In this document: one piece after another, positions 1 to 10,685 of the stretch
How positions within the stretch are numbered: the first letter of the stretch is position 1
Layout of the letters: every line of letters starts with the position of its first letter
Assembly (NCBI RefSeq): GCF_000211415.1
Contig: NZ_GL890778.1
Location: 24,936 to 88,935, forward strand
Source of the DNA: Enterobacter mori LMG 25706
GTDB taxonomy: Bacteria > Pseudomonadota > Gammaproteobacteria > Enterobacterales > Enterobacteriaceae
DNA length: 64,000 nt
Reading direction: 5' to 3'
Made by a program: the position numbers and the translations under genes
Notes under the pieces: generated by a model
The model's database searches: none
Told to the model about the DNA's origin: nothing
The model's input: the letters and a program-made list of their open reading frames with translations, nothing else

Positions 1-1196
1 TGATGGGCGGTGGAATTGCGTTTGTCACTGCCAGTAAAGGCAAATTGCCGGTGCGTATCAAAGACATTAATCCTAAGGGAATCAACCACGCGCTTCAGTA
101 CAGCTGGCAGAACCTTGATCAGAAGGTTAAACGCCGCCATATCAAAGCAAGCGAGCGCGATAAAACACTCTCGATGATCACTGGCACCACGGACTACCGC
201 GGTTTTGCACATCGCGATCTGGTGATAGAAGCCGTTTTTGAAGATCTGGCGCTCAAGCAGCAAATGGTGGCAGACGTTGAACAGCATTGCGCCCCGCATA
301 CCATCTTTGCTTCAAACACCTCGTCATTGCCGATTGGCGACATCGCGGCGAAAGCCGCACGACCGGAGCAGGTGATTGGTCTGCACTTCTTTAGCCCGGT
401 TGAAAAAATGCCGCTGGTGGAGGTTATTCCACACGCGACCACCAGTCCGCAAACCGTTGCCACGGTGGTCAAGCTCGCGAAAAAGCAGGGCAAAACGCCG
501 ATTGTCGTGGCGGATAAAGCAGGCTTCTACGTCAATCGTATTCTGGCTCCCTACATTAATGAAGCAATGCGGTTGCTGACGGAAGGGGAGAAGATTGAGC
601 ACGTCGATGAGGCGCTGGTGAAGTTTGGTTTCCCTGTCGGCCCAATCCAACTTTTGGATGAGGTAGGAATAGATACCGGCACTAAAATTATACCTGTACT
701 GGAGGCTGCTTACGGAGACCGTTTTAGCCCCCCTGCAAACATTGTTTCTGCAATTTTGAAGGACGATCGCAAAGGCAGAAAAAATGAACGCGGTTTCTAT
801 CTTTACGGGGCAAAAGGGCGTAAAAGCAAGAAACAGGTCGACCCTGCGGTTTATGGGCTTATTTCTGTTACCGGTCAGGGAAAACTGTCGTCAGCGCAGT
901 GTGCTGAGCGTTGTGTGATGATGATGCTCAACGAAGCGGCGCGCTGTTTCGGCGAACAGGTGATCAGAAGCGCACGCGATGGTGACATCGGTGCCGTATT
1001 TGGTATTGGTTTCCCGCCGTTCCTTGGCGGCCCGTTCCGGTATATGGACACCCTCGGGGCGGGTGAAGTGGTTGCAATTCTGCAACGTCTGGCTTCGCAA
1101 TATGGTCCACGGTTTACACCCTGTGACGAATTATTGCAGATGGTGGAACGGGGCCAGACATTTTGGCCTGCAAGGGAAACTGTCCTCGTAAGCTGA
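1..1196 (+). CDS. fadJ: FadJ, fatty acid oxidation complex alpha subunit (3' part only)
   Basis: This is the C-terminal 397 residues or so of the multifunctional alpha subunit used for anaerobic beta-oxidation; the family is about 714 residues, so the N-terminal enoyl-CoA hydratase half lies before the window. The visible part begins at the dinucleotide-binding loop ([10 protein letters not shown]) of the 3-hydroxyacyl-CoA dehydrogenase domain. It continues through the conserved stretches [30 protein letters not shown] and [18 protein letters not shown], then the C-terminal dehydrogenase repeat with [14 protein letters not shown]. The first ATG in the window is an internal methionine, not a start. 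FadJ pairs with FadI, whose gene normally lies just upstream. Identity is secure by resemblance to the E. coli protein. Confidence 0.96.
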   Translation, partial: MGGGIAFVTASKGKLPVRIKDINPKGINHALQYSWQNLDQKVKRRHIKASERDKTLSMITGTTDYRGFAHRDLVIEAVFEDLALKQQMVADVEQHCAPHTIFASNTSSLPIGDIAAKAARPEQVIGLHFFSPVEKMPLVEVIPHATTSPQTVATVVKLAKKQGKTPIVVADKAGFYVNRILAPYINEAMRLLTEGEKIEHVDEALVKFGFPVGPIQLLDEVGIDTGTKIIPVLEAAYGDRFSPPANIVSAILKDDRKGRKNERGFYLYGAKGRKSKKQVDPAVYGLISVTGQGKLSSAQCAERCVMMMLNEAARCFGEQVIRSARDGDIGAVFGIGFPPFLGGPFRYMDTLGAGEVVAILQRLASQYGPRFTPCDELLQMVERGQTFWPARETVLVS

Positions 1197-1405
1197 GGTC
1201 AAAGAAGGGTAAATCCTTCGGTGAAGAGACCTGTTTTGGCGAATTTGTAAACAGAGATTGACTATACTTACGCCATTGAGGTAAAAAACAGCGTTTCATT
1301 CACCGAATGGATCAGGCACAATGCCCGGCCATCGGGTTTTCTACCTCCCAGCTTTAATCGCGGGTAGTCAACGCCGGTGATTCTGGTTAACAAAAGCGGT
1401 GCAAT

Positions 1406-1891
1406 ATGCAAGTTTTTATCATGCGTCACGGCGACGCGGCACTCGATGCCGCCAGTGCCTCAGTACGTCCTTTGACAGTCTGTGGCTGCGACGAATCCCG
1501 TCAAATGGCTACCTGGCTTAAAGGTCAAAAAGTGGACATTGAACGCGTTCTGGTGAGTCCGTTCCTGCGTGCAGAACAGACGCTGGATGTGGTAGGGGAG
1601 TGTATGAACCTGCCTTCCAGTGTGGATGTTCTCCCTGAACTCACGCCGTGTGGCGATGTGGGTCTTGTGAGTGCCTATCTTCAGGCGCTGTGCAATGAAG
1701 GTGTCGCTTCCGCACTGGTCATTTCCCCCCTGCCGCTGGTCGGCTATCTGGTATCTGAGCTGTGCCCTGGCGAAACGCCGCCGATGTTCACGACCTCCGC
1801 CATTGCCAACGTCACCCTGGACGAAACCGGCAAAGGTGTCTTTAACTGGCAAATGAGTCCGTGCAACCTGAAGATGGCAAAAGCTATCTGA
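1406..1891 (+). CDS. sixA: SixA phosphohistidine phosphatase
   Basis: A 161-residue protein, the same length as E. coli SixA. It opens with MQVFIMRHGDA, the RHG signature of the histidine phosphatase superfamily, with the catalytic His at residue 8; a further conserved stretch is LVSPFLRAEQT. SixA removes phosphate from phosphohistidine. It was first assigned to the ArcB HPt domain, and later work points to the nitrogen PTS protein NPr as a main target (family knowledge). It stands alone between fadJ and the convergent smrB. A TATACT hexamer at 1263-1268 could be a -10 element, but I see no convincing -35 partner. Confidence 0.95.
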   Translation: MQVFIMRHGDAALDAASASVRPLTVCGCDESRQMATWLKGQKVDIERVLVSPFLRAEQTLDVVGECMNLPSSVDVLPELTPCGDVGLVSAYLQALCNEGVASALVISPLPLVGYLVSELCPGETPPMFTTSAIANVTLDETGKGVFNWQMSPCNLKMAKAI

Positions 1892-1902
1892 CGTGACGTG
1901 CG

Positions 1903-1935
1903 AAATGGCGGGGCGCAATGTGCTTCCCGCCATCC
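1903..1935. terminator. Possible bidirectional hairpin between sixA and smrB
   Basis: An 8-bp perfect inverted repeat (ATGGCGGG at 1905-1912 and CCCGCCAT at 1926-1933) lies in the 46-bp gap between two converging genes. There is no clear T-run on either side, so a termination role is inferred from position only. Confidence 0.35.
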
Positions 1936-1937
1936 TG

Positions 1938-2489
1938 TCAGGGCAACTCTGGCGGCTGCCATTCCTCGACTTCAATCAACACCAGCAATGCGGCATCTCC
2001 GCCGTACTCTTTGGGTGCCTGATGAAACGCCATCACGTGTGGATGCTGAGCCAGCCACAGCGGCGTCTGTTGCTTGAGAATATGTTTGCCGTGACCGTGC
2101 ATCACGCAGGCGCAAAAAACGTGTTCGCGACGACATGCCGCAATCAACGCCCCCAGCTCCTGTTTCGCCTGCATCTGGGTTAACCCGTGCAGATCGAGAA
2201 ACAGCTCCGGTGAATAGTCCCCACGTCGTAGCTTTTTCAGCTCAAAATGGCTGACGTCTTCACGTACGTACTTCACAGCCCCCTGCGTGTTGAGCAGCGG
2301 CTGAAATTCATCTGAAAAATAGTGACTGTTATCGGCCTGCTCCTGGAGCAGTCGCTTGACCGGCACTTCGCTGATTTTTTTGCGCTGAGGACGATGAACG
2401 ATGGTGCCCTGCGTGATTTTACGCGTCCCGGTCATCAGCTGTCGGAAGAGTGTCTGATCCTCCTCGCTGAGCGATGTTTTCTTTTTCAT
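1938..2489 (-). CDS. smrB: SmrB ribosome-rescue endonuclease (Smr domain)
   Basis: A 183-residue protein equal in length to E. coli SmrB (formerly YfcN). The N-terminal part is basic and Lys/Ser/Thr-rich ([15 protein letters not shown]). The C-terminal Smr domain carries the two family signatures, [15 protein letters not shown] and HGHGKHIL. SmrB is recruited to collided ribosomes and cleaves the mRNA between them, feeding tmRNA rescue (established for E. coli). It is transcribed divergently from prmB, which methylates a ribosomal protein, with 145 bp between the two starts. Nothing unusual is visible in the frame. Confidence 0.95.
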   Translation of the reverse strand: MKKKTSLSEEDQTLFRQLMTGTRKITQGTIVHRPQRKKISEVPVKRLLQEQADNSHYFSDEFQPLLNTQGAVKYVREDVSHFELKKLRRGDYSPELFLDLHGLTQMQAKQELGALIAACRREHVFCACVMHGHGKHILKQQTPLWLAQHPHVMAFHQAPKEYGGDAALLVLIEVEEWQPPELP

Positions 2490-2634
2490 TTGGCATTCTC
2501 ATCTCGTATTTCCGATAGTGTACCCGACTAAACGCATTTTTTAACCTCAAGCGGTACGCGTCATTGCTGATTTATCGCCGTCTTCATGGCAAACTAGCCG
2601 CCGAAAATTATGCGAGCATGCCCTGGAGGAAAGA

Positions 2635-3567
2635 GTGGATAAAATTTTTGTCGATGAAGCAGTAAACGAGCTGCATACCATACAGGACATGTTGCGCTGG
2701 TCGGTTAGCCGCTTCAGCGCCGCCAACATCTGGTACGGTCACGGTACCGATAACCCGTGGGATGAGGCCGTTCAGCTGGTGCTGCCGTCCCTCTACCTGC
2801 CGCTGGATATTCCGGAAGACATGCGTACCGCGCGCCTGACCTCCAGCGAGAAGCACCGCATCGTTGAGCGCGTGATCCGCCGCGTGAACGAGCGTATCCC
2901 GGTAGCCTACCTGACCAATAAAGCCTGGTTCTGCGGCCACGAGTTCTATGTTGATGAACGCGTGCTGGTGCCGCGCTCGCCGATTGGTGAGCTGATCAAC
3001 AACCACTTTGACGGACTGATTAACCATCAGCCGCAGCACATTCTGGATATGTGTACCGGCAGCGGCTGCATTGCGATTGCCTGTGCCTATGCCTTCCCGG
3101 AAGCGGAAGTGGACGCGGTCGATATTTCCACCGACGCGCTGGCCGTAACCGAGCACAACATTGAAGAGCACGGCCTGATCCATCACGTAACGCCAATTCG
3201 CTCCGATCTGTTCCGCGATCTGCCGACGCTGCAGTACGATCTGATCGTCACCAATCCGCCATACGTCGATGCAGAAGACATGTCCGATCTGCCAAACGAA
3301 TATCGCCATGAGCCGGAGCTGGGCCTGGCATCAGGCTCTGACGGCCTGAAGCTGACCCGCCGCATTCTGGCCTGCGCGCCGGATTACCTGACCGACGACG
3401 GCGTTCTGATTTGTGAAGTGGGCAACAGCATGGTACATCTGATAGAGCAGTACCCGGATGTGCCGTTCACCTGGCTCGAGTTCGACAACGGCGGTGACGG
3501 CGTCTTTATGCTGACCAAAGCGCAGCTGCTCGACGCGCGCGAACACTTCAGCATCTATAAAGATTAA
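2635..3567 (+). CDS. prmB: PrmB, ribosomal protein uL3 glutamine methyltransferase
   Basis: A SAM-dependent N5-glutamine methyltransferase that modifies ribosomal protein L3. It is 310 residues long, as in E. coli. The SAM-binding motif [17 protein letters not shown] is followed by the catalytic NPPY at residues 207-210 ([12 protein letters not shown]). The start is a GTG at 2635 with a strong ribosome-binding site, GGAGGA at 2625-2630. It is first in a run with aroC, mepA, yfcA, epmC and yfcL. The N-terminal all-alpha substrate-recognition part (residues 1-90) is nearly identical to the E. coli protein. Confidence 0.97.
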   Translation: MDKIFVDEAVNELHTIQDMLRWSVSRFSAANIWYGHGTDNPWDEAVQLVLPSLYLPLDIPEDMRTARLTSSEKHRIVERVIRRVNERIPVAYLTNKAWFCGHEFYVDERVLVPRSPIGELINNHFDGLINHQPQHILDMCTGSGCIAIACAYAFPEAEVDAVDISTDALAVTEHNIEEHGLIHHVTPIRSDLFRDLPTLQYDLIVTNPPYVDAEDMSDLPNEYRHEPELGLASGSDGLKLTRRILACAPDYLTDDGVLICEVGNSMVHLIEQYPDVPFTWLEFDNGGDGVFMLTKAQLLDAREHFSIYKD

Positions 3568-3572
3568 TCCAG

Positions 3573-3590
3573 CGGGCTTCGGCCCGTTTC
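3573..3590 (+). terminator. Short UUCG-loop hairpin after prmB
   Basis: CGGGC-TTCG-GCCCG followed by TTT lies 6 bp after the prmB stop. The stem is only 5 bp with a stable UUCG loop and a short T-run, so it may be a weak terminator or a processing/stability element before aroC. Confidence 0.45.
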
Positions 3591-3627
3591 ACAACGCTCA
3601 AACACAAACAACAACATCGGAGCCGTG

Positions 3628-4713
3628 ATGGCAGGAAACAGTATTGGACAGGTATTCCGCGTGACCACCTTTGGGGAGTCGCACGGGTTGGCACTCGGTT
3701 GCATCGTCGACGGCGTACCGCCAGGCATCGAACTGACCGAAGCAGATTTACAGCACGACCTCGACCGTCGACGTCCGGGCACCTCTCGCTACACCACGCA
3801 GCGTCGCGAGCCGGACCAGGTCAAAATTCTTTCCGGCGTCTTTGAAGGGCGCACCACCGGGACCAGCATTGGTCTGCTGATCGAAAATACCGATCAGCGC
3901 TCCCAGGACTACGGCGCCATCAAAGACGTTTTCCGTCCGGGCCACGCCGACTACACCTACGAACAAAAGTACGGCTTCCGTGACTATCGCGGTGGCGGAC
4001 GCTCTTCCGCGCGTGAAACCGCGATGCGCGTGGCGGCAGGGGCGATTGCCAAGAAATACTTGCAGCAGAAATTTGGCATCGTTATCCGCGGCTGTCTGAC
4101 CCAGATGGGCGACATTCCACTGGCGATCAAAGACTGGGATCAGGTCGAGCAAAACCCGTTCTTTTGCGCGGATGCCGACAAGCTGGAGGCGCTCGACGAA
4201 CTGATGCGCGGCCTTAAAAAAGAGGGCGACTCCATCGGTGCAAAAGTCACCGTGGTGGCTGATGGCGTTCCGGCTGGCTGGGGCGAGCCGGTATTTGACC
4301 GTCTCGACGCTGACATCGCCCACGCGCTGATGAGCATCAACGCGGTGAAGGGCGTCGAGATTGGCGACGGTTTTGACGTGGTTCAGCTTCGCGGAAGCCA
4401 GAACCGCGACGAAATCACGAAAGCGGGCTTCCAGAGCAACCATGCGGGCGGCATTCTGGGCGGTATCAGCAGCGGGCAGCAAATTGTTGCCAACATCGCA
4501 CTGAAGCCGACTTCCAGCATTACCGTGCCGGGCCACACGATTAACCGCTCTGGTGAAGAAGTTGAGATGATCACCAAAGGACGTCACGATCCGTGCGTGG
4601 GGATCCGCGCGGTACCGATCGCAGAAGCGATGCTGGCGATCGTGTTGATGGATCACTTCCTGCGCCAGCGCGCGCAGAATGCGGATGTGACGACCACCAT
4701 TCCACGCTGGTAA
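3628..4713 (+). CDS. aroC: Chorismate synthase
   Basis: The last common step of the shikimate pathway: it converts 5-enolpyruvylshikimate-3-phosphate to chorismate, needing reduced FMN. The protein is 361 residues, as in E. coli, when translated from the ATG at 3628; the GTG one codon earlier is in frame but would give MMAGN. Family signatures seen include [17 protein letters not shown] near the N-terminus, [31 protein letters not shown] and [17 protein letters not shown] near the C-terminus. It starts 60 bp after prmB and is followed at 2 bp by mepA, so the two are very probably co-transcribed. Confidence 0.98.
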   Translation: MAGNSIGQVFRVTTFGESHGLALGCIVDGVPPGIELTEADLQHDLDRRRPGTSRYTTQRREPDQVKILSGVFEGRTTGTSIGLLIENTDQRSQDYGAIKDVFRPGHADYTYEQKYGFRDYRGGGRSSARETAMRVAAGAIAKKYLQQKFGIVIRGCLTQMGDIPLAIKDWDQVEQNPFFCADADKLEALDELMRGLKKEGDSIGAKVTVVADGVPAGWGEPVFDRLDADIAHALMSINAVKGVEIGDGFDVVQLRGSQNRDEITKAGFQSNHAGGILGGISSGQQIVANIALKPTSSITVPGHTINRSGEEVEMITKGRHDPCVGIRAVPIAEAMLAIVLMDHFLRQRAQNADVTTTIPRW

Positions 4714-4715
4714 AC

Positions 4716-5540
4716 ATGAAAAAAACCGCAATTGCTCTGCTGGCGCTGCTCGCCAGTGGAGCCTCTCTGGCCGCCACGCCGTGGCAAAAAATCACCCATC
4801 CGGTGGCGGGGAGTGCGCAGTCCATCGGTGCCTTCTCTAACGGCTGCATCGTGGGCGCGCAGGAACTTCCGCTGCAGTCGGACACCTATCAGGTGATGCG
4901 TACCGATCAGCGCCGCTATTTCGGCCATCCGGATCTGGTGCTGTTTATACAGCGCCTTGGTAATCAGGTGCATAACCTGGGGCTGGGCACGATGCTGATC
5001 GGCGATATGGGGATGCCTGCCGGGGGCCGCTTCAACGGCGGTCACGCCAGCCACCAGACCGGACTGGATGTCGATATCTTCTTACAGCTACCGAAAACGC
5101 GCTGGACGTCTTCGCAGTTGCTGAAACCGCAGGCGCTGGATTTGGTCGCGAGCGACGGTAAGCGCGTAGTGCCGTCCCTGTGGACGCAGGATGTCTCCAG
5201 CATGATCAAGCTGGCGGCAGAAGATAACGATGTCACGCGGATTTTCGTTAACCCGGCCATCAAGCAACAGCTCTGTCTGGATGCCGGAACGGATCGCGAC
5301 TGGCTGCGTAAAGTGCGTCCGTGGTTCCAGCACCGTGCACATATGCACGTTCGTCTGCGCTGCCCGGCGAACAGTCTGGAATGTGAAGATCAGCCGCTTC
5401 CACCGCCTGGCGATGGCTGTGGTTATGAACTGCAAAGCTGGTTTGAACCGGCGAAGCCTGGAACCTCTAAGCCTGAGAAGAAGACACCGCCTCCGTTGCC
5501 GCCTTCCTGCCAGGCGCTACTGGATGAGCATGTACTTTAA
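4716..5540 (+). CDS. mepA: MepA, penicillin-insensitive murein endopeptidase
   Basis: A periplasmic LAS-family (M74) metallopeptidase that cuts D-alanyl-meso-diaminopimelyl cross-links in peptidoglycan. The ATG at 4716 gives 274 residues, equal to E. coli MepA, with a signal peptide ([20 protein letters not shown]) likely cleaved after the alanines near residue 20. The zinc-site residues are present: [13 protein letters not shown], with His110, His113 and Asp120, and a distal RAHMHVRL histidine motif. The C-terminal tail is Pro-rich. An upstream in-frame extension exists but overlaps aroC and lacks a signal-peptide start, so I rejected it. The next gene, yfcA, overlaps its stop by one base. 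Confidence 0.96.
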   Translation: MKKTAIALLALLASGASLAATPWQKITHPVAGSAQSIGAFSNGCIVGAQELPLQSDTYQVMRTDQRRYFGHPDLVLFIQRLGNQVHNLGLGTMLIGDMGMPAGGRFNGGHASHQTGLDVDIFLQLPKTRWTSSQLLKPQALDLVASDGKRVVPSLWTQDVSSMIKLAAEDNDVTRIFVNPAIKQQLCLDAGTDRDWLRKVRPWFQHRAHMHVRLRCPANSLECEDQPLPPPGDGCGYELQSWFEPAKPGTSKPEKKTPPPLPPSCQALLDEHVL

Positions 5541-6349
5541 TGGATAATTTCGTCGATCTGTTTATGGTGTCACCGCTGCTGCTGGCGGTGCTCTTTTTTG
5601 TTGCGATGCTCGCCGGGTTTATCGATGCGCTGGCGGGTGGAGGCGGTTTGCTGACGGTTCCGGCGCTGCTGGCGGCGGGCATGAGCCCGGCTCAGGCGCT
5701 GGCGACTAACAAGCTGCAGGCCTGCGGTGGGTCGCTCTCGGCGTCGCTCTATTTTATCCGCCGAAAGGTGGTGAGCCTGGCCGATCAGAAGCTCAATATT
5801 CTGATGACCTTTATTGGCTCGACGTCGGGTGCGCTGCTGGTTCAGCACGTGCAGTCCGATATTTTGCGTCAGATCCTGCCGATCCTGGTTATTTGCATCG
5901 GCCTGTACTTTTTGCTGATGCCGAAGCTTGGTGAAGAGGATCGCCCGCGTCGCCTGCACGGCCTGCCGTTTGCGCTGGTTGCCGGGGGCTGTGTGGGTTT
6001 TTATGACGGTTTCTTCGGCCCGGGCGCAGGCTCATTTTACGCGCTGGCCTTCGTGACGCTGGCCGGGTTCAACCTCGCCAAATCCACCGCCCATGCCAAA
6101 GTGCTCAACGCGACCTCAAACGTCGGCGGCCTGCTGCTGTTTATCATTGGCGGCAAGGTTATCTGGGCAACCGGCTTTGTAATGATGGTGGGCCAATTTT
6201 TAGGCGCGCGCGTGGGCTCGCGTCTGGTATTGAGCAAGGGGCAAAAGCTGATCCGCCCGATGATTGTTGTGGTCTCGGCGGTGATGAGCGCCAAACTGCT
6301 TTATGACAGCCATGGACAGGAGATCCTCACCTGGTTGGGGATGCACTAA
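5540..6349 (+). CDS. yfcA: YfcA, TSUP-family membrane permease
   Basis: A 269-residue polytopic inner-membrane protein of the sulfite/organosulfonate exporter (TauE/SafE, TSUP) family. The sequence shows repeated hydrophobic segments and the two family glycine motifs, GFIDALAGGGGLLTVPALL near residue 30 and GFYDGFFGPGAGSFYALAF in the second half, which mark the internal duplication. The substrate is unknown. Its ATG overlaps the mepA stop (TAATG), and its own stop overlaps the epmC start in the same way, so translation of the three genes is probably coupled. Confidence 0.94.
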   Translation: MDNFVDLFMVSPLLLAVLFFVAMLAGFIDALAGGGGLLTVPALLAAGMSPAQALATNKLQACGGSLSASLYFIRRKVVSLADQKLNILMTFIGSTSGALLVQHVQSDILRQILPILVICIGLYFLLMPKLGEEDRPRRLHGLPFALVAGGCVGFYDGFFGPGAGSFYALAFVTLAGFNLAKSTAHAKVLNATSNVGGLLLFIIGGKVIWATGFVMMVGQFLGARVGSRLVLSKGQKLIRPMIVVVSAVMSAKLLYDSHGQEILTWLGMH

Positions 6350-6894
6350 TGAACAGTACGCATAACTACGAACAGCTGATTGAGATTTTCGACGGCTGTT
6401 TTGCTGATGATTTTAATACCCGTCTGATTAAAGGCGACGACGAACCGATCTATCTTCCTGCTGATGCAGAGGTTCCGTATAACCGCATCGTTTTCGCACA
6501 TGGCTTTTACGCCAGCGGTTTGCACGAGATTTCGCACTGGTGCATCGCGGGGAAAGCACGTCGCGAGCTGGTGGACTTCGGTTACTGGTATTGCCCGGAC
6601 GGGCGTGACGCCGCAACTCAGGGCCAGTTTGAAGATGTTGAAGTCAAACCCCAGGCGCTGGAGTGGCTGTTCTGCGTGGCGGCGGGCTTCCCGTTCAACG
6701 TGAGCTGCGACAACCTGGAAGGCGACTTCGAGCCGGATCGTATCGTCTTCCAGCGCCGCGTTCATAAGCAGGTGATGGAATATCTTGAGAAGGGCATCCC
6801 GGAACGTCCGGCGCGCCTGATCGAGGCTTTACAGAATTATTACCACACGCCGGAGATCACGGCGGAATGCTTCCCTTGGCCGGAAGATCTTTAA
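6349..6894 (+). CDS. epmC: EpmC, elongation factor P hydroxylase
   Basis: A 181-residue member of the EpmC (YfcM) family. In E. coli EpmC hydroxylates the beta-lysylated Lys34 of elongation factor P, the last step of EF-P maturation after EpmB and EpmA. The metal-binding region is recognisable as [20 protein letters not shown], with the HEISHW motif, followed by [12 protein letters not shown]. The TAATG overlap with yfcA and the 13-bp gap to yfcL indicate one transcript. Confidence 0.95.
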   Translation: MNSTHNYEQLIEIFDGCFADDFNTRLIKGDDEPIYLPADAEVPYNRIVFAHGFYASGLHEISHWCIAGKARRELVDFGYWYCPDGRDAATQGQFEDVEVKPQALEWLFCVAAGFPFNVSCDNLEGDFEPDRIVFQRRVHKQVMEYLEKGIPERPARLIEALQNYYHTPEITAECFPWPEDL

Positions 6895-6907
6895 CAGAGG
6901 AAAGAAG

Positions 6908-7186
6908 ATGATCGCAGAATTTGAATCACGCATTCTGGCGTTAATTGATGACATGGTGGAACACGCCAGTGATGATGAGCTGTTCGCCAGCGGTTATCTG
7001 CGTGGTCACCTGACGCTTGCCGTAGCCGAGCTGGAGGCAGGTGACGATCACTCTGCCGACGCAGTTCACGAAGAAGTGACTCGCAGCCTGGAAAAAGCCA
7101 TTCAGGCCGGAGAACTCTCTCCGCGCGATCAGTCTTTGGTGCTGGGAATGTGGGACAAACTGTTCCAGCAGGCGAAAGCGAAGTAA
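6908..7186 (+). CDS. yfcL: YfcL family protein
   Basis: A 92-residue acidic soluble protein, the same length as E. coli YfcL and clearly homologous ([30 protein letters not shown]). Function is not established. The stretch looks mostly alpha-helical with several Asp/Glu-rich segments. The ribosome-binding site AGAGGAAAGAAG directly precedes the ATG. It is the last gene of the prmB-yfcL run and is followed immediately by a GC-rich hairpin repeat that may serve as the transcript end. Confidence 0.92.
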   Translation: MIAEFESRILALIDDMVEHASDDELFASGYLRGHLTLAVAELEAGDDHSADAVHEEVTRSLEKAIQAGELSPRDQSLVLGMWDKLFQQAKAK

Positions 7187-7195
7187 GTGTTTCAC

Positions 7196-7240
7196 CACCC
7201 TCTCCCTGTGGGAGAGGGACGGGGTGAGGGCACCAGACCG
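7196..7240. repeat. GC-rich dispersed hairpin repeat, copy 1
   Basis: The core CCCTCTCCCTGTGGGAGAGG is followed by a GGGGTGAGGGCACCAGACCG tail. The core folds as CCTCTCCC-TGT-GGGAGAGG. Near-identical copies lie at 27138-27182 and 27209-27253, and a diverged one at 19872-19922. All four are intergenic or at gene ends. This copy fills the gap between yfcL and the convergent mnmC and could terminate both. Confidence 0.9.
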
Positions 7241-7244
7241 CACC

Positions 7245-9242
7245 CTACTTAACCTTCTTCCCCTTCAGCAGTTTCCGTACCCACAGTCGATTTGGGTTGA
7301 GTCCCGCAAGCGTAATTCTGTCCAGCGGAATCGGCTCATCGCTCATCTGTGCGGCTAACACCTCTGCCAGCAGCGGCGCAGAGCACAATCCCCTCGAACC
7401 CAGCCCGCCGAGCATAAACAGCTCCGGATACACCGGCGCGCTTACCGCCATGTCCCGGTTATCAGCCAGATCCTGATAGGCCGCAAGCGTTGCCTCATAG
7501 TCCGGCACGCTCCCCGCCATCGGCAGATGGTCACGCGTGGCGCAGCGTACGCCGCAGCGGGCTTCACCCTCGCTGACGTCAACCTCTTTCGCCCACGCCG
7601 CATCCGGGAAACAGTCAACCAGACGCTGGCGGTTCTGCTGCTGGTCCGCGCCGCTGTAGCGCATTTCCGTTTCGCCACGATGATAGCTCGCCCCGCTGCA
7701 GTGATGGCCGTTAGACGGATTTTGCGGCGTCAGATAGCCGTCATAGCACAGCACCTGACGTAATTTACTCAGTCCGGGCACGGTTGGGATATGGCTTACC
7801 TGGCCGCCGACCGGATACACCGGCAATGTTTCTGTCTGGATAAACTGGCTGATGTTATGTCCGTTTGCCAGCACAACGCTTGCGTGCTGCGCCGCTTTGC
7901 CATCAGCAAAACGCAGATTCCAGCGTTCTGTCCGGCTAAGCGATTCAACGGTGTGGGCATAGTGCACCGTCAGCCCGCGAGACTGGGCCAGGGTCATCAC
8001 CGCCGCCGTCAGGTCGGCCGGGCACAGCCAGCCGCCGAGCGGATACTGTATACCGTCACAGCTCGTGTCGACGCCCGTGGTTTCAGCAACTTGCTGCGCA
8101 GTGACCGCACGGGCGATCGCCTCCGGCAGACCCAGCGACAGCATTTGCGCGATTTTTTGCTGGCTCTTCTCATCCCAGCCGAGCTGCGTCACGCCGCACC
8201 AGTCGTGGTCAAAATCAACAGGCAGAAGATCGTACAGACGACGAGCAAACGTAAATGCCGCCGGGAAAAACTGGAACAGCGCCGGGTCGTGCGCGCTCAG
8301 CAGAGGATAAAGCGCGCCCTGACGGTTGCCTGAGGCACCCGTCGCCGGTGCCTCATCAGCGCAGTAGAGCGTGACCTGCCAGCCACGGTGGAGAAGCGCG
8401 AGCGAGAGCAGAGCGCTGGCAATGCCGCCGCCAATGAGTGCTACCTCGCGTGTTGCACTGGCGCGACGGGAAAACCACGGTGCCTGAGCGGGGACATTCA
8501 ACGTCTGTTCCATCGTCCCGACCAGCATGTCGCGCTTGCGGCCAAACCCCTTGGTTTTACGCATGGTAAAGCCCGCTTCCTGCAGCCCGCGGCGGACAAA
8601 ACCTGCAGAGGTGAAGGTGGCGAGCGTTGCGCCCGGGCGGGCCAGACGCGCCATTGCGCAAAACAGATGCTGACTCCACATATCCGGGTTTTTGGCAGGG
8701 GCAAAACCGTCCAGGAACCAGGCATCCACTTTCTGATTCATCGAATCGTCGAGCTGATCGGTAAGTTCGTTAATGTCACCCAGCCATAAATCCAGGGTAA
8801 CGCGTCCGCCGTCCAGAATCAGACGATGGCCCCCACCCACGGCCGGTGGCCATTGCGCCTGAAGCTGCTCTGCCCAGGTTGCCAGCTCGGGCCAGTGCTG
8901 ATGTGCGAGCTGTAAATCGTGCAAAGTGAGCGGGAATTTTTCAAAACTGACGAAATGTAATCTTTGGAGCGTAGCCTCGGGATGGGCAGCGTGAAACCGA
9001 TCAAACGCCTGCCAGAGGGTCAGAAAATTGAGGCCGGTACCGAATCCGCTTTCCGCCACCACGAACAGGCTACGCGGATGCGCGGGGAATCGGGCGCCGA
9101 GCTGGTTTCCGTCGAGAAAAACATAACGTGTCTCTTCAAGTCCGTTATCATTAGAAAAATAGACGTCATCAAAATCTCGGGAAACAGGTGTACCCTCAGC
9201 GTTGAATTCGAGGTTGGCGGGTTGTATAGCGTTTTGTTTCAC
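7245..9242 (-). CDS. mnmC: MnmC, bifunctional tRNA mnm5s2U34 methyltransferase / FAD oxidoreductase
   Basis: MnmC completes the wobble-uridine modification mnm5s2U34 of certain tRNAs. The N-terminal half is the SAM-dependent methyltransferase ([37 protein letters not shown]). The C-terminal half is the FAD-dependent oxidase that removes the carboxymethyl group, with its dinucleotide loop [17 protein letters not shown] near the domain join. I chose the GTG at 9242 ([13 protein letters not shown]), giving 665 residues against 668 in E. coli; a longer frame adds 20 residues without family support. The gene is divergent from fabB, and its stop lies 4 bp beyond a dispersed repeat. Confidence 0.95.
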   Translation of the reverse strand: MKQNAIQPANLEFNAEGTPVSRDFDDVYFSNDNGLEETRYVFLDGNQLGARFPAHPRSLFVVAESGFGTGLNFLTLWQAFDRFHAAHPEATLQRLHFVSFEKFPLTLHDLQLAHQHWPELATWAEQLQAQWPPAVGGGHRLILDGGRVTLDLWLGDINELTDQLDDSMNQKVDAWFLDGFAPAKNPDMWSQHLFCAMARLARPGATLATFTSAGFVRRGLQEAGFTMRKTKGFGRKRDMLVGTMEQTLNVPAQAPWFSRRASATREVALIGGGIASALLSLALLHRGWQVTLYCADEAPATGASGNRQGALYPLLSAHDPALFQFFPAAFTFARRLYDLLPVDFDHDWCGVTQLGWDEKSQQKIAQMLSLGLPEAIARAVTAQQVAETTGVDTSCDGIQYPLGGWLCPADLTAAVMTLAQSRGLTVHYAHTVESLSRTERWNLRFADGKAAQHASVVLANGHNISQFIQTETLPVYPVGGQVSHIPTVPGLSKLRQVLCYDGYLTPQNPSNGHHCSGASYHRGETEMRYSGADQQQNRQRLVDCFPDAAWAKEVDVSEGEARCGVRCATRDHLPMAGSVPDYEATLAAYQDLADNRDMAVSAPVYPELFMLGGLGSRGLCSAPLLAEVLAAQMSDEPIPLDRITLAGLNPNRLWVRKLLKGKKVK

Positions 9243-9317
9243 GTAAGTTACTCGTCCGACAGGCAGTGGCACGATCTTAACGATGTGAGCCCATCGGTGC
9301 AAATTTCCTCAGAAATT

Positions 9318-9336
9318 GTCTGATCGGACTTGTTCG
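9318..9336 (+). promoter_or_regulatory. FadR-type operator upstream of fabB
   Basis: CTGATCGGACTTGTT (9320-9334) matches 12 of 15 positions of the core of the FadR consensus AACTGGTCGGACCAGTT. FadR activates fabB in E. coli from a site just upstream of the promoter; position and orientation here agree. Confidence 0.75.
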
Positions 9337-9352
9337 GCGTACAAGTGTACGC
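9337..9352 (+). promoter_or_regulatory. FabR-type palindrome upstream of fabB
   Basis: GCGTACAAGTGTACGC is an almost perfect palindrome matching the FabR site known before fabB and fabA in E. coli (GCGTACA-NN-TGTNNGC type). FabR represses unsaturated fatty acid synthesis genes in response to unsaturated acyl thioesters. It begins two bases after the FadR-like site and 49 bp before the fabB ATG. A possible -10 is TACTAT at 9372-9377. Confidence 0.8.
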
Positions 9353-9400
9353 TATTGTGCGACTCGAAACTTACTATAGTGCGACTTACAGAGGTATTGA

Positions 9401-10618
9401 ATGAAACGTGCAGTGATTACTGGCCTGGGCATCGTTTCCAGCATCGGTAATAACCAGCAGGAAGTCCTGGCATCTCTGCGTGAAGGACGCTCCGGGATCA
9501 CTTTCTCTGAAGAGTTTAAAGATTCGGGAATGCGTAGCCACGTATGGGGTAACGTCAAACTGGACACCACCGGTTTGATCGACCGTAAAGTGGTTCGTTT
9601 CATGAACGATGCCTCTATTTACGCCTATCTTTCCATGCAGGAAGCGATCGCTGACGCTGGCCTGAGCGAAGACGTTTATCAGAACAACCCGCGTGTGGGT
9701 CTGATTGCCGGTTCCGGCGGTTCGTCTAAAGCGCAGGTATTCGGTGCGGACGCCATGCGTAGCCCGCGCGGCCTGAAAGCGGTAGGTCCATACGTTGTGA
9801 CCAAAGCCATGGGTTCAGCGGTTTCTGCCTGCCTGGCGACACCGTTCAAAATTCACGGTGTGAACTACTCCATCAGCTCCGCCTGTGCGACTTCCGCGCA
9901 CTGTATCGGTAACGCGGTTGAGCAAATCCAGCTGGGCAAACAGGACATCGTGTTTGCTGGCGGCGGTGAAGAGCTGGGCTGGGAAATGGCCTGTGAGTTC
10001 GACGCAATGGGTGCACTGTCCACCAAATACAACGAGACGCCAGATAAAGCGTCCCGTACCTATGACGCACACCGCGACGGTTTCGTTATCGCGGGCGGCG
10101 GCGGTATGGTTGTGGTTGAAGAGCTGGAACATGCTCTGGCTCGCGGCGCTCACATCTACGCTGAGATCGTGGGTTACGGCGCAACGTCCGACGGTGCTGA
10201 CATGGTTGCTCCATCCGGCGAAGGCGCAGTGCGCTGCATGAAGATGGCGATGCACGGCGTTGATACCCCAATCGACTACCTGAACTCCCACGGTACCTCT
10301 ACTCCAGTTGGCGACGTGAAAGAACTGGGTGCGATCCGCGAAGTCTTTGCGGATAAGAGCCCGGCGATCTCTGCAACCAAAGCCATGACCGGTCACTCTC
10401 TGGGTGCGGCTGGCGTGCAGGAAGCGATCTACTCTCTGCTGATGCTCGAACACGGCTTTATCGCGCCAAGCATCAACGTGGAAGAGCTGGATGAGCAGGC
10501 TGCTGGTCTGAACATCGTAACCAAACCAACGGATGCGACGCTGACGACCGTTATGTCTAACAGCTTCGGTTTCGGCGGTACCAACGCCACGCTGGTAATG
10601 CGTAAGCTGAAAGCATAA
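9401..10618 (+). CDS. fabB: FabB, 3-oxoacyl-ACP synthase I
   Basis: The beta-ketoacyl-ACP synthase that extends acyl chains by malonyl-ACP condensation and is required for unsaturated fatty acid synthesis. It is 405 residues, one less than E. coli because the GGGSPRFQ loop is shortened here to GGSSKAQ. The catalytic Cys162 lies in [14 protein letters not shown], and the two active-site His residues lie in [11 protein letters not shown] and [12 protein letters not shown]. Upstream FadR- and FabR-type sites imply control by fatty acid status. A strong terminator follows. Confidence 0.98.
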   Translation: MKRAVITGLGIVSSIGNNQQEVLASLREGRSGITFSEEFKDSGMRSHVWGNVKLDTTGLIDRKVVRFMNDASIYAYLSMQEAIADAGLSEDVYQNNPRVGLIAGSGGSSKAQVFGADAMRSPRGLKAVGPYVVTKAMGSAVSACLATPFKIHGVNYSISSACATSAHCIGNAVEQIQLGKQDIVFAGGGEELGWEMACEFDAMGALSTKYNETPDKASRTYDAHRDGFVIAGGGGMVVVEELEHALARGAHIYAEIVGYGATSDGADMVAPSGEGAVRCMKMAMHGVDTPIDYLNSHGTSTPVGDVKELGAIREVFADKSPAISATKAMTGHSLGAAGVQEAIYSLLMLEHGFIAPSINVEELDEQAAGLNIVTKPTDATLTTVMSNSFGFGGTNATLVMRKLKA

Positions 10619-10637
10619 GCGTTTGAATGTATAGTAG

Positions 10638-10664
10638 AAGGGAGCCTGATGGCTCCTTTTTTTA
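10638..10664 (+). terminator. Rho-independent terminator of fabB
   Basis: GGAGCC-TGAT-GGCTCC (10641-10656) followed by seven T residues, 22 bp after the fabB stop and before yfcJ. Confidence 0.9.
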
Positions 10665-10685
10665 TGCCTGAATTCGGAGTTATGC

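Noticed and set aside
1197..1405. Possible small RNA or promoter in the fadJ-sixA gap
   Set aside because: Only a TATACT hexamer is visible; no paired -35, no terminator and no conserved fold that I recognise.
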